A stretch of 64,000 bases of DNA, taken from NCBI GenBank assembly GCA_029204225.1, contig CM055103.1:22386709-22450708 (forward strand). The letters are read 5' to 3'. Of the stretch, positions 48,085 through 60,415 are shown piece by piece; within the stretch, counting starts at the first letter, position 1; the number at the start of each line of letters is the position of its first letter. Below the pieces are notes generated by a model. The model searched no databases. It saw only the letters and a list, made by a program, of their open reading frames with translations, and was not told the DNA's origin. The position numbers and the translations under genes were made by a program. This DNA is from Diphasiastrum complanatum (taxonomy: Eukaryota; Streptophyta; Lycopodiopsida; Lycopodiales; Lycopodiaceae).

Positions 48085-49714
48085 TAAGCATTCCTCTGGC
48101 AATCGTCCCTCTAGGAAAAATCCAAAAAATGCTCGGATTAATCAGGTAGATTTTCATTCCAAGATCCAACTTAGATTCACGGGGTTTGATTTTCTATTTC
48201 GTGGCGTGTAAAGAGATGCTTATTATATATAGCGTTGCTCTTTCTAGCATTCCGTTGTGTAGATTGGATCGCCAGGCATTTTGTCTATCGATTTCTTTAA
48301 GAATGCAAGCCAGGTAGCGTGAGATGGGCACGCGCTTTTTGCTTTTTCTCTTTCTCTCGAACAGGCCTCTCTTTTTAACGCGCCGTTATGCATATAGTTT
48401 TGTAAAAATAGTACGTTTATTATTGTTGTTTAGTAGCGTCTATTTTTAATATGCTCTACATAGTGAAGATGATTTGCCATTTCAGTTTCTGCACCTTTGC
48501 ATAATGTTCATATAAGCCTTCAGTTTTTGCTGTGTTTTTGTATCAGAATTCAAATAGTGTTCCATGAACCTAAAATGCTATTTTCTTGAGAAATTGTTTA
48601 TCGATACCCTGTTTCTGTGCTTTGCGAAATGCACTTACCAGTAGGTAGATTCCGTAGTGCTACTGATTATTGCAGGTAGCAAGGTCGCTATTACTCGTCT
48701 TGAACGAGAAATGGCTTTAGTTTCAGCTATTTCTTATGCATTATTAAGTAGCAGAAAATTGTGTCTTATTACTTGGACTTCGAGATTGAGCTTCAAAATG
48801 ATTACCAATCAATAATCAGGCAGTGCGCTGTTTGTGTCCCTCTTATAGTTTCTACCATTTCAATGCATCAAGACGTTACGTTAGATTGTGTGACATGTTT
48901 AAAGAAGCTTCCTTATCGTTCCATGTTTACCCGCGCTTTTTATCATGTAAGTTACACCACATAACTCCATGCCAGTGCGAAGATGATGAGTTGTTCTCAG
49001 ACATGAGCTATTGATTACTGATAGTTTGTTAGCTTTCTTTCTTCCTAAAACATCTAGCAGTACGTAAAGTTACGCATATCGCATCCTGCATTTCAGATCC
49101 TCAGCCTGGAGAAGAAGCTCTCGGTGCTTTTAAAAACAAAGAATCCATCATGTCAAGCCACTGAATCTCTGCGTTTAACCATACGCGACAGATATGAATC
49201 CCTTATTCTGGAAGATGCCTCCGCCGCTGAAGCTTTGGAAGCAGAGCAAGCACTGTGGCGATTGCATTACAGGAAAATTGACGAGTTTCGGACACAACTA
49301 CGTACAATTTTTGCTCTACAACGTGGAGGCGGCAGTGTGGATCAGCATACTTTATTGCAGGCTTTAGCTCCATTCAAGGGATTTTTGGCTCAGGCATCAA
49401 ACTTTTATCTCAAATTGATTGCGAAATTGAGGCAGAGCTGCGGGCTTTTGTGGGATGCATGGGCAGAATCCAGCTCAGATAATGTCTTTTCTATCCAGGT
49501 CCCCAATGTTTCTAGTGGAAGGGATGGAAATTCAAGGGATTTGATGCAATCCCAAGTCTCTTGCTGCAGATGTTTGCTTTACTTGGGAGATTTGGCCCGC
49601 TACGAGCAACTTTACAGTGTCTTGGGTGGTCAAGCGCGGGATTGGTCGACCGCCGCAAAGTACTATCGGCAAGCAGCAGCGATGTGGCCTTCCGGTGGCA
49701 ATCCGCACAACCAG
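48065..49714 (+). CDS. SMG7: SMG7/EST1-like protein, first two coding exons
   Basis: Exon 1 is 48065-48145 (27 codons, ending CAG before GTAGAT). Exon 2 is 49097-49714 (206 codons, preceded by TTTCAG and ending CAG before GTATAC). Both introns are phase 0, so the two exons join in frame to 233 residues. The protein matches the N-terminus of plant SMG7: DRYESLILED and ALWRLHYRKIDEFR (about residues 79-92), CCRCLLYLGDLARY (about 173-186), then YYRQAAAMWPSGGNPHNQ at the exon end. In the family this region forms a 14-3-3-like/TPR domain that binds phosphorylated UPF1 in nonsense-mediated mRNA decay; plant SMG7 also acts in meiotic exit. The next family segment (normally starting LAI) was not found to the right, so the gene is incomplete here. 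No lesion is visible. Confidence 0.85.
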
Positions 49715-50487
49715 GTATACATCTTGGAAGTTGCGTGTGCGTGTGAGAGAAAGACTTTGTGTGTGAGAGAGTAAGAGAGAGAGAGATACCTCCCTTATGA
49801 TAGCTTATTTCTAGAGATTCAAGGATGCATATGATGTATAAGTTATGAAGGGGAAAAACATAAGTATGCCAAGTTGTGGTTGATGAGAAGGAGCTTCATT
49901 GTAGGTCATAGAAGGGCCTCACAAAAATCTCAACCATCTATATGCAACTACTACCCGAGGTATCTTTCTTCTAACACCTAGTAAATAGATAGATAGTAGA
50001 TTGCTTATTTAATACTGGGATTTAAACGGGCCAAATGAATTGCGGCCCTCCATTTAGAGCTTACCAAGGGGTCCATTGCTCTTCAATGCACTTGCCAAGG
50101 TTTAAAAAACGAACCACAAGTGACCTAGCCAGGCAAAGGGACTTACCCCTAGTATGAAATAGCTCTTAGGGTTTCTCAGATTAACATTCATAGAACCAAC
50201 CAAATTCTTTGGACTACATTGCTTGGCAAATCCCAAATTTAAAATGGTTTCCGACGAGCAGCAAATCCCTTTGCCTGGCCCTTTCACTTGCTGCCCAATA
50301 TTTTCTCCTTGGACCACTAGGGTACTTCCATTTTAAAGTTGGGACTTACTTTCCAACGTAATCTAAAACCACCCTAAAAGGCATTTGCTTAGTGGGCCTA
50401 CTTAAAGTGATAACAATCTTGATTTCTTTGATGATTTGATGATCGTTTAACCTTTCTGTTCAGGTTTGCATTTTGAAAGTCCTCTGC
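49715..50487 (+). other. SMG7 intron 2, repeat-free start
   Basis: It begins GTATAC and has a short GT/GA-rich tract (49737-49788). No gene or element is recognised. The following 13.5 kb of transposons would lie in the same intron if exon 3 is beyond the window. Confidence 0.6.
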
Positions 50488-50657
50488 AAAGGATCCAAGA
50501 CTAGGCAATTGTAACAAGGAGACAATAGGGAATCGGATGGTGGATAAACCCAACCAAACTTAGATTGAATCGATCTAGCCCCTAAGTTATGGATCAATCA
50601 CACTCAACAGGAGAGAGGAATCACACCGGCAACATCTAGCTACAATCACCAAAATCA
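50488..50657 (-). repeat. LTR fragment matching 57580-57751
   Basis: 170 bp are shared with the right-hand copy (GACTAGGCAATTGTAACAAGG, in part; GGGAATCGGATGGTGGATAAAC; AGGAGAGAGGAATCACACC, in part). On the minus strand it starts TGATTTTGGTGATTG, adjoining the cut integrase of J. Confidence 0.75.
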
Positions 50658-53107
50658 AGCATTGTCGTCTCTAGTTTAGCGAATACGGCCGACCAAAAGT
50701 GACTGGTGAACTTCGGATTGGGATCGCTCACAATGTTACTTGGTAATCTGTAAAGTCCAAACAAACGCTCAACAAATATCTGAGCCGAATCATAAGCCTT
50801 TAGGGTCTTTACTAGAATAAATGTAGCCAATTTGGTAAGATGGTCAACAACTACCCAAATTGCATCATTTTGTTTATTCGTCCGTAGTAACCCAACCACG
50901 AAATCCATCAAAATACTATCCCATTTCTTATTAGGGATATTTAATGGATGCAACAATCCACCAGCCTTAAGGCGATTTGCCTATTTAACTGGCATTGGTC
51001 ACACTTGGCCACATAATATTCTACAAAGGGTTTAAGTTTTGGCCAATAGAAATCTCTGCATACCAAATCTATAGTATGATGCAATGTTACACATTCTGTT
51101 TCAGAACGTGTTCCGGAACGTGATCCGGGAAATCCCATTAGGGTTTCTTGGAATGTGCACTGATTTTTTATTTATTTATTTTTTCGATTTAAAAAAAAAA
51201 ACAAAAATAGAATTGTGGGTGTGTGAAATTGTTTAGACTGTGTAAATTTTTTTCTGCTATTAACGGATTTTTATGGGCATTTTAGTGATTCTCTTAAAGT
51301 TTTATTAAAAAAATTTATCAAAAAGAAAGGCATCTGGACAACTTCCGCTTTGAGGAACACTGGTGATTCAGGACGCATGTTCCGGATCGCTGTTGCAGCG
51401 GAATGCGATCTGTTGCAACATTGGTATGATGTATGCCTGGATGCAATGCACAAGGTGAGTCATGACATTCATAAAGAATTTTCTTTTTAATCACATCCAC
51501 ATTGGGCACGCATATCTTCCCTTTTCTGAACAAAAGTGAGTTATGGATGGAGAAGCCATTAACACTCTTTATATCCTTTCTACCAGATTGATCACCCTGT
51601 AAATCAGTCTTGCTTGATGAGTTTGCTAGTACTCTCTTCTAGATTGGTCCAAAATGCGGGTCTTTCTCACAAAGAACTTTTAGGGAGAGATACAAATCTG
51701 TGCTGATCTTTGTGAAGAAAAGTTCATTCACTTGACTAATTCGACTAAGTGCATCAGCCGCACAATTGGTGGTTCCTTTGATATACCGCACTTCAAAGTC
51801 GAATTCCTACATGAATTCTAACCATTGAGCCTCATGACATCTCAGATCATTTTGATTGCAAAAGTATTTCAGAGGTTGATGATCCGTGTTAACCATGAAC
51901 TATTTACCATACAGGTAATGTCTCCATGATTTCAGAGCATGGATCACCACAAAAAACTCTTTTTCCTTGAGTAGTATATCTGACTTGTGCATTGGACAAC
52001 TTTTTGCTCTCATAAGCAGCGGATCAAAATATCCCTCCTGTAAGAGAACAAGTCTCATAGCCGTATCACGCACATCTGTGTTAATGACGAAAGGGATATT
52101 CGGATCCACGATTCTCAATGTGGGAGCTAAGACACTTAGAAGCTGGAGCTTGCGAAAATTCTTATCTAATTTCTCATTTCACTCTATTGGAGAACTTGGC
52201 CTTCCTTTTCAACTTTTCACCCTTTTCAAAACATTATTAAGAGGCGTGGCAATTTTAGTATATTCCTCTATGAACTTTTGGAAGAACACAGTGAAACCCA
52301 AAAATGACTTAAGATCACGGACCGTTTCAGCCATTCCACTACCGTCTTTACCTTCTCTTCGTCAATCTTGATCCCCTGAGCGGTGATCTATACCAAGGTA
52401 AAGAATTTCATTTTTAGAGAATTCACACTTAGATACTTTAGCAAAAAGCTTCCCTTGTTTTAATATTCTTAAGTCAATATAAAGATGCTTTACGTGCTCT
52501 TTTAGTGTTCTACTATAGATCAAAATGTCATCTAGAAACACTACAACAAACTTCCCCAAGAAAGGATGAAACAGATCGTTCATCATTTGTTGGAAAGTTG
52601 CCGGAGCATTAATATCCCGTTCGAAGATCGATTTTTGTGAAGAATTTCGCTCTACTTAACCGATCTATGAGATCATCCATTCTAAGGAGCGGGCACTTAA
52701 ATTTTATGGTAAGTTTGTTTAGACCCTTGTAATCCATGCATAACCAGAAACCCCCATCCTTTCTATCCTTAAGAACGGGCGCCCTCCATGGTGATTTACT
52801 TGGCCTAATGCGTTCCATCCTAAGCCATTTTCCCCTCTTCCTTTTGACTAAACTGGTAAGGTTGTTAAAAAATGGGGCGGCTATTGGGCATCAACTCTAT
52901 CTTATGGTCCACGGATTGTGCAGGTGGCAGACCAGAAGGTAGTTACTTAGGAAAAATGTCACTAAATTCTTGTTTTAAGTCTTGCATTAATTGTTGCTCT
53001 TCACGAGAATTTTCGGTGTTACAATTAAAAAACACATGCACATCAGACTCATGAACAATATCACAATGCATTCTAGATTTTAAAACAAGATGAAACAATT
53101 CATAATC
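50658..53107 (-). pseudogene. Gypsy J pol: RT, RNase H and integrase
   Basis: Read right to left: RT start ([28 protein letters not shown]), [22 protein letters not shown] and [13 protein letters not shown]. About 37 codons are then deleted before [17 protein letters not shown]. The catalytic motif [15 protein letters not shown] (about 52530) follows. RNase H-like sequence spans 51700-52118 (DHQPLKYF, ADALSRI). The integrase zinc-finger region (KGKICVPNVDVIKKKILYEC and HPGIHHT) is split by a 342-bp MITE and continues FYWPKLKPFVEYYVAKCDQCQ. The core WDSILMDFVVGLL, VVVDHLTKLATFI and IVSDPNPKFTSHFW is cut at 50658, losing the catalytic glutamate and C-terminus. Stops are frequent. Confidence 0.9.
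51082..51423. mobile_element. hAT-like MITE in the J integrase
   Basis: This 342-bp insert is flanked by perfect 8-bp duplications GTATGATG (51074-51081 and 51424-51431). Its ends are inverted (CAATGTTACA left, CAATGTTGCA as the complement of the right end), with further inverted matches around GATCCGG and GTTCCGGAA. The host integrase frame resumes cleanly on the other side. It has no coding capacity. The 8-bp duplication points to the hAT superfamily, though the CAATG terminus is not the usual hAT start. Confidence 0.85.
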
Positions 53108-56100
53108 GGATTTATTTTTTCCATTAATGAGCTTGAAGTTTACCTACGGGTACATCGTCATGAGTCTCGACGATTTGTTCTTCTTTTCAGGGCAATAATG
53201 ACTCTCCTATAGGTCAATAACTTTTTAATAAATACCCTAGTGAAGGTTATTTTTGAGAATTTGACACAAAAATTCACTAAACCCTTCATTTTGATGTTTA
53301 TAATCAAACTAATCGCAGATGGAAAACATTGTGATACAACTTTGTTGGGCTTGACGAAGGTTCATATGTAGCGTCAAAACAAAGTTTTAACTTGGCAAGG
53401 GTTCCATCTACATAAAATTTGTATTTTAGCGGAACTAAGATTCACAAGTCTTATTATATGGGAAATAACCTTCATAGACTTCACTGATGTTAAAATACTA
53501 TATTAGAAATATTCAAAAAGGCTGGCGAAGGTTGTGTGAAAGTTAATAGAGAAAACTTGTTCGCACGATGCCCAAATTTATTGCACAAAAAGCAAAGATT
53601 TTCTTTAATTGCCAGCTTTCGTGCCATGTCTTTTATTATGGGCTTCTTGTTATTTTTCTTTTGGTGAGCCGCGGCTTCCAGTTCATCAAAATACTTTTTC
53701 CTCTTATTCTTAGGCTTATGGGTTTTCGGTTTCAAGGCCATTTGGCCGTGCATGCTCTTGCGTGGGAGAACTGTGTTGTCATAGGTTTTCACCACACGAA
53801 TAGCGTCTTCCAACGTATGGAGGACATTGTGCTTACACTCGTTTTGATAATCGGTGGATCATCTGTACATGAACGGCCAATGAGCCAATTTTTGATCAAA
53901 AAGCGACACCTTGGCCAAAGAATTGGTGAATTCTTGCCCATCCGGCAATTTGTGAAGCGAATATACATCTCCGAGGCGTCTTCCTCAAAGAATCCGTCAC
54001 AGGTTGTCGGGTTCGAGGGTCCTTAGACTAGGAGGAAGCCTTACATTCCAAAAACAACAAAACTGATGATATTCGTTTCGCTTCAGGGACGTTGTGCAAG
54101 CTAAAATAGCTTGACCATCGATTTATCAAATCTTTAATAACTTCGAGGCGTTTAAATTTCTTCTCACTGGTAAACATGTCCGGTTGATAGCCCAAGTTGT
54201 TGGAGTTAATCGATTGTAATTGATTAAGAAGATATTGCATTTGGTTGTCATGCTATTTATTACTTTGGATTTATTTTTTCCATTAATGAGCTTGAAGTTT
54301 TTCCTACGGGTACATCGTCATGAGTCTCGACGATTTGTTCTTCTTTTCAGGGCAATAATGACTCTCCTATAGGTCAATAACTTTTTATAAATACCCTAGT
54401 GAAGGTTATTTTTGAGAATTTGACACAAAAATTCACTAAACCCTTCATTTTGATGTTTATAATCAAACTAATCGCAGATGGAAAATATTGTGATACAACT
54501 TTGTTGGGCGTGACGAAGGTTCATATGTAGCGTCAAAACAAAGTTTTAACTTGGCAAGGGTTCCATCTACATAAAATTGGTATTTTAGCGGAACTAAGAT
54601 TCACAGGTCTTATTATATGGCAAATAACCTCTATAGACTTCACTGATGTTAAAATACTATATTAGAAATATTCAAAAAGGCTGGCGAAGGTTGTGTGAAA
54701 GTTAATAGAGAAAACTTGTTCGCACGATGCCCAAATTTATTGCACAAAAAGCAAAGATTTTCTTTAATTGCCAGCTTTCGTGCCAGGTCTTTTATTATGG
54801 GCTTCTTGTTATTTTTCTTTTGGTGAGCCGCGGCTTCCAGTTCATCAAAATACTTTTTCCTCTTATTCTTAGGCTTATGGGTTTTCGGTTTCAAGGCCAT
54901 TTGGCCGTGCATGCTCTTGCGTGGGAGAACTGTGCTGTCATAGGTTTTCACCACACGAATAGCGTCTTCCAACGTATGGAGGACATTGTGCTTACACTCG
55001 TTTTGATAATCGGTGGATCATCTGTACATGAACGGCCAATGAGCCAATTTTTGATCAAAAAGCGACACCTTGGCCAAAGAATTGGTGAATTCTTGCCCAT
55101 CCGGCAATTTTTGAAGCGAATATACATCTCCGAGGCGTCTTCCTCAAAGAATCCGTCACAGGTTGTCGGGTTCGAAGGTCCTTAGACTAGGAGGAAGCCT
55201 TACATTCCAAAAACAACAAAACTGATGATATTCGTTTCGCTTCAGGGACGTTGTGCAAGCTAAAATAGCTTGACCATCGATTTATCAAATCTTTAATAAC
55301 TTCGAGGCGTTTAAATTTCTTTTCACTGGTAAACATGTCCGGTTGATAGCCCAAGTTGTTGGAGTTAATCGATTGTAATTGATTAAGAAGATATTGCATT
55401 TGGTTGTCATGCTATTTATTACTTTGGATTTATTTTTTCCATTAATGAGCTTGAAGTTTTTCCTACGGGTACATCGTCATGAGTCTCGACGATTTGTTCT
55501 TCTTTTCAGGGCAATAATGACTCTCCTATAGGTCAATAACTTTTTAATAAATACCCTAGTGAAGGTTATTTTTGAGAATTTGACACAAAAATTCACTAAA
55601 CCCTTCATTTTGATGTTTATAATCAAACTAATCGCAGATGTAAAACATTGTGATACAACTTTGTTGGGCTTGACGAAGGTTCATATGTAGCGTCAAAACA
55701 AAGTTTTAACTTGGCAAGGGTTCCATCTACATAAAATTGGTATTTTAGCGGAACTAAGATTCACAGGTCTTATTATATGGGAAATAACCTTCATAGACTT
55801 CACTGTTGTTAAAATACTATATTAGAAATATTCAAAAAGGCTGGCGAAGGTTGTGTGAAAGTTAATAGAGAAAACTTGTTCGCACGATGCCCAAATTTAT
55901 TTCACAAAAAGCAAAGATTTTCTTTAATTGCCAGCTTTCGTGCCATGTCTTTTATTATGGGCTTCTTGTTATTTTTCTTTTGGTGAGCCGCGGCTTCCAG
56001 TTCATCAAAATACTTTTTCCTCTTATTCTTAGGCTTATGGGTTTTCGGTTTCAAGGCCATTTGGCCGTGCATGCTCTTGCGTGAAGTGAGAACTGTGCCG

Positions 56101-56588
56101 TCATAGGTTTTCACCACATGAATAGCGTCTTCCAACATATGGAGGACATTGTGCTTACACTCGTTTTGATAATCGGTGGATCATCCGTACATGAACGGCC
56201 AATGAGCCAATTTTCGATCAAAAAGCGACACCTTGGCCAAAGAATTGGTGAATTCTTGCCCATCCGGCAATTTGTGAAGCGAATATACATCTCCGAGGCG
56301 TCTTCCTCAAAGAATCCGTCACAGGTTGTCGGGTTCGAAGGTCCTTAGACTAGGAGGAAGCCTTACATTCCAAAAACAACAAAACTGATGATATTCGTTT
56401 CACTTCAGGGATGTTGTGCAAGCTAAAATAGCTTGACCATCGATTTATCAAATCTTTAATAACTTCGAGGCGTTTAAATTTCTTTTCACTGGTAAACATG
56501 TCCGGTTGATAGCCCAAGTTGTTGGAGTTAATCGATTGTAATTGATTAAGAAGATATTGCATTTGGTTGTCATGCAATTTATTACTTT
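53108..56588 (-). repeat. Three tandem copies of a 1.16-kb gag segment of J
   Basis: Units are 53108-54266 (1159 bp), 54267-55425 (1159 bp) and 55426-56588 (about 1163 bp), nearly identical by eye. Each unit holds, on the minus strand, gag sequence (FTSEKKFKRLEVIKDLINRW, YFSLHN) ending at a stop. It then holds the RKYFDELEAAAHQKKNNKKP region with the zinc knuckle CFLCNKFGHRANKF and about 370 bp of downstream sequence. The junctions share GG with both outer edges (CGGATTT left, TTTGGTG right). Confidence 0.95.
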
Positions 56589-56724
56589 GGTGAAGTGCCA
56601 ATACAACTTTAGTTAGTGTGTGAAGTAGCTGATTCGGGCCGATTGGGCCTCCCACATCGAGAGACGCTGGTCGCATTTCAGGAGAGGAAGGAAAGTCTTT
56701 TCCAATGGACGGGAACTTCTTCAT
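56350..56724 (-). pseudogene. Gypsy J gag N-terminal region
   Basis: The minus-strand ATG at 56724 opens 124 codons: FPSIGKDFPSSPEMRPAS, ALHQSNKLHDNQMQYLLNQL, then the KKFKRLEVIKDLINRWSSYF segment typical of gypsy gag, ending in a stop. The first 45 or so codons lie outside the triplicated unit and so occur only once. Confidence 0.8.
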
Positions 56725-57069
56725 TTGCCATTATGCCTAGGAAAGACGGAAAATTTCTTTAATTAGCAAGTTTGTGTGGGAAAATTCAATGATCGTCAAA
56801 GCAATAATCATAAAAGAAATTCCATTTTTTATGAAGGCACATGCTCGAAATGCTCTTACAAAAATGAAATTTTGCTACACAAATATCATTTTGAAGTTTA
56901 GTAACTGCCATTAAAAAATTGGAAACCAATAAGGTTAAAAAGCAGGAATATTTAGGAAAAAATAAAAGGAAAACCCTTTGCTTAGGCAATAGCCCCCTTC
57001 TCTTTTTTTTCTTTCCCTCGAAATGCCTCCTCTTGGGCCTTAGCAACTTGCTGGTTCACAGCCCAATAC

Positions 57070-57072
<3 letters not shown>

Positions 57073-57132
<60 letters not shown>
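57073..57132 (+). repeat. (GA)n microsatellite
   Basis: About 30 uninterrupted GA units at the inner edge of the probable J LTR. Confidence 0.97.
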
Positions 57133-57135
<3 letters not shown>

Positions 57136-57751
57136 CATTAATGTCTTTTCATGCCAAGAGGCATATAAGACAAAAGAAGTACATCCAAGTATGATGGAAA
57201 CTAGACGGATCAGTGTCGTCGAAACAAACGTACTGTACTATCCAAACTACTAAATAAAGAAATAACCACTAAGAAGAGAGAGTTATAGGCCAGGATTATG
57301 GTACCGAGACCGTTTACATATTCAACTGGACAACTCTTCATTTCTCTAACTTCGCTCTAATTCAATCAAATCTACTCGCAAAAACCGTAATTTTGGGAAG
57401 AGATTTAAGAATCACCCCTCCAAGCTCTTGCTCCACACTTTGCTCCAAGCTCCAAGAATGAGGACCCCAACTTTCGAAGATCCGTACACCAATTCTTGAC
57501 CTCCTATTGAGTACTCTCCAACAACAAAACCACCTAGCTTTGGCTTTGCTACCACTTTCAAGTCCTCCACCAAGAATCCAAGACTAGGCAATTGTAACAA
57601 GGAAACAATAGGGAATCGGATGGTGGATAAACCAACCTAACGATTAACCACACCTAGATCGATCGGATCTAGCCCCCAAGCTATGGATCAATCACACTCA
57701 ATAGGAGAGAGGAATCACACCATCAGCATGTAGCTACAATCACCAAAATCA
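57073..57751 (-). repeat. Probable 5' LTR of gypsy J
   Basis: On the minus strand it begins TGATTTTGGTGATTG at 57751 and its first 170 bp recur at 50488-50657. The opposite end is the (GA)n tract at 57073-57132. The TGGTGTATTGGGCTG that follows may be the primer-binding site, but I cannot match it to a tRNA. Confidence 0.55.
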
Positions 57752-59306
57752 GACATACACTAGTGAGAGCCATATGGGTATACTTATACCCTCCAAGGCC
57801 CATGCACCACTAGTAGTGCATTGTGACACCTCATTGGACACATCAGCAGCCTAACTGGGTCACCTTATCCACTTCTCCTATGAGTCAGTGTTAGACCCGT
57901 ACAAATCTACCATTTGAGTTTAAGCCTCCACCCATTAAGATCAGTCCAAACGTGGGAATGACAACATTCATATTTATAGTCTTAGAACAACTCTTAAAGG
58001 TACAACACACCCTTAGGCAAATGGTTGTTTCTAACCTGTGGGTAGAATCGAGTGAATTGACCGAGTCTCCATCCAAGAGATTTGAAACTATTGTCTTCTC
58101 ATTGGCTTTTTGGACGAGGCAAGGTAAGATGCTGTTGGTTTGCAGCCACTCCACACTGTTCTATGACTCACAAATAGAGAGGGGTCCACCATGGGCCTTT
58201 TGGAGGAGTTTATGGATAAGTTGGGTGAGTAGCTTGATCCTTGCAATGAGCTGAGTTTCGCCAGGTATACACTATAAACCCTCGGTCCTTCTAGTTTTTT
58301 TCATTTCTATCTAACAAATTTAGTCTAAAGCTTGAAATTTGAACCGTCATTGGTCAATTTGTATCAATGACGTAATTTGCAGGATTCAAGAGATAAAGGT
58401 CAAGTGGGAGGGCAGATGGAATTGGTTTCATAGGCCTTTACCATGGCAACAATCAGCTCATGATTTTTGGAGAGATCTCCTCACATATCAAAGGGCCATA
58501 ACACAAGATAGAGTGGGCCACTTGAGGCCAGTGTCTTGGTGTGACAAGTATGGAGGATGGACCCCTAGGCTACAGTGCAGGACATTGAGAGTCCTCTCAT
58601 AGGACTCAACCGCATTAGCTTGTGGGAGGAACTGGAGCATCTACTCACTACCGCAGATCAGTTAGAAAGGCTAGTGCATGTGCATTCAAACCTATGCCTT
58701 ATAGAGAAGACGAGGGAGGCCAAAGAACCCATGTAGGTAATTGTTTGAACTCTCAATTTTCAACCTTGTATTTGAGGTTTGAGCTTGAACTACTTGAACT
58801 TGAGTGCTTAGTGTTGAAACTTGTTACATGAATGATGAATCTCGATTTTTGATACCTGAAAGTTGAGTCTTGAGTCTTGACTAGTCTAAGATTCATGAAC
58901 CATTTGTCATTTGTGAATTTGTGTCACATGTGACATGAGTCACGATTGATGAGTAGTGGATATGCTAGTGTTTAAATTATAGGTAAAACTTGACGAGATC
59001 GATATCGCCAAGCTCCTAGGTCACAGGTGGAGGAGAATATAGATGCCTTTTTTCATCGTGAGTCTGTTGCAGGATCAAGTAGGCTTGAGAGTTGCTTGAA
59101 TCTTGAATCTTGATAGTTCATACTTGAGTCATTGATTACTTGTAGTTCAATCAATATTGCAAGTCTTCAATCTAGATTCTATTATCTTGGGTACTTCCTA
59201 AGAGCTTCAAATTTCTAAACGCAAGACCTATGACTTGATTTGCATCACGAGCTCAGGTTGCTCACAATAGCGTTCAGAGAGCATCTTCATCAGCTCTGTC
59301 GAGGAG
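57752..59306. other. Unassigned sequence, CTTGA-rich in part
   Basis: No gene or known element is recognised. From about 58740 to 59200 the sequence is a low-complexity mix of CTTGA, TTGAG and TGAAT words. I looked for an SMG7 third exon here and saw none. Confidence 0.5.
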
Positions 59307-59745
59307 TGTTACAATCCCTACTTACTGCAAACCTCCAAGTGCCGGTTAACCACAAGAGACCGAACGATTCACGTTCCACCCCGCCGTAGGACATAATTTG
59401 GGTCCACCCACCGTGCCCTGGCCTGTGACCGTATCAAGCTGGATCCGACCTCCATCCTAGACGGCGTCCCATACCACCGCCTAGGCTCTTAGCCATCTCC
59501 TGCCTCACGCTAGCAAACATCCTGGCCGTGCACACGCTCTCCATCCCCCTTCTCCTAGGTAGATAGAATGGATGGCAACTGAGCCTTCCTCCCCTTGTAT
59601 ACTTCCAAGGAGAGAGACTCCAAGCCATGTGCACTCCTAGATCATGACACGTGGCAACCATGCAGGTTCACGAGTCACCAGTCAAGTCTACAGGCCCAGT
59701 CATCGTCCAGTGTCAAGTCTGGGTTTGGGACCCAAGAACGTTCCC
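59307..59745 (-). repeat. 3' LTR of chromovirus L
   Basis: It lies between the chromodomain end of L, with a purine-rich AAGGAAGAGGGAA tract on the minus strand, and a plus-strand TGTTACAATCCC at 59307, the complement of an expected ...GTAACA end. The inner boundary is uncertain by several bases. Confidence 0.5.
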
Positions 59746-59767
59746 TCTTCCTTAAAAAATTCCTTAT

Positions 59768-60415
59768 CTAAGGAAGGAATCCAGGGAACCTTAGTTTAAG
59801 GTCATGTTCCTTTTCCCAAGTATCATCGTCCTCAGAGCTTCCTTTCCAACGAACCAAGTACTCAGTTACCTGCCGGTTTCTGAGTCCACGTTGACGCACA
59901 TCAACAATGGCCCGAGGTTCAGTAGGTACAAAGGATGTCAGGTCCTCCAGCCGAACTAAGTCCTCCTGAGGCATCAAGTCATCCTTTCCACCAAGTCGTT
60001 CCTTTAAACGGCTAATGTGAAAAACAGGATGGACTTTAACACCTTGAGGTAGCTCCAGCTGATAGGCATTCCGATGGAGTTTCTTTACTATACTGAATGG
60101 TCCTGCATACGGGGGTGATAACTTAGGGCATTTTCCAGTCTTTAGTACCTTAGAATCTTTTGGGATTCTAAGATATACCCAAGCCCCCTCCTCATAGACC
60201 CTAGGTTGTCGCTTATGATTAGCGTAAAACTGGGCTCTATCTTGAGCCGTTTTTACATTCTCGAGAGCAACAAGCAACATTTCTTGCATGTCATGCAGGA
60301 AATCTATTGCTGCTTTTACCTTGAGGCCTTTGAGGCCCATTGCACGGGAGCCCTAGGCTGGAAACCAAACATCAGAGAAAATGGACTAAAACCCATCCTC
60401 TTTAAGAGCTTATAA
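59768..60415 (-). pseudogene. Chromovirus L integrase C-terminus with chromodomain
   Basis: The minus strand reads GFSPFSLMFGFQPRAP (end of the integrase core), shifts frame, then 190 codons open: AQDRAQFYANHKRQPR, the GPY/F module (PKLSPPYAGPFSIVKKLHRNAYQLELP, in part), VHPVFHISRLKERLG and a chromodomain EYLVRWKGSSEDDDTWE near the end. Chromodomains on gypsy integrases target insertion to heterochromatin in this clade. The integrase catalytic core upstream is missing, replaced by about 310 unrelated bases. Confidence 0.9.

Noticed and set aside
50462-50560. SMG7 exon 3 after the CAG at 50463
   Set aside because: The translation does not resemble the conserved SMG7 continuation and the sequence is part of a repeat also found at 57.58 kb.
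53568-54026. Plus-strand 152-codon ORF repeated in each tandem unit of J
   Set aside because: It lies antisense to gag and is repeated only because the DNA is triplicated; hydrophobic content follows from the complementary lysine-rich frame.
53108-56588. CRISPR-like or satellite array
   Set aside because: Units are 1.16 kb and contain gag coding sequence; there are no short repeats with unique spacers.
58339-58602. 87-codon ORF as host gene
   Set aside because: No recognisable domain and no splice or promoter context; sits in low-information sequence.
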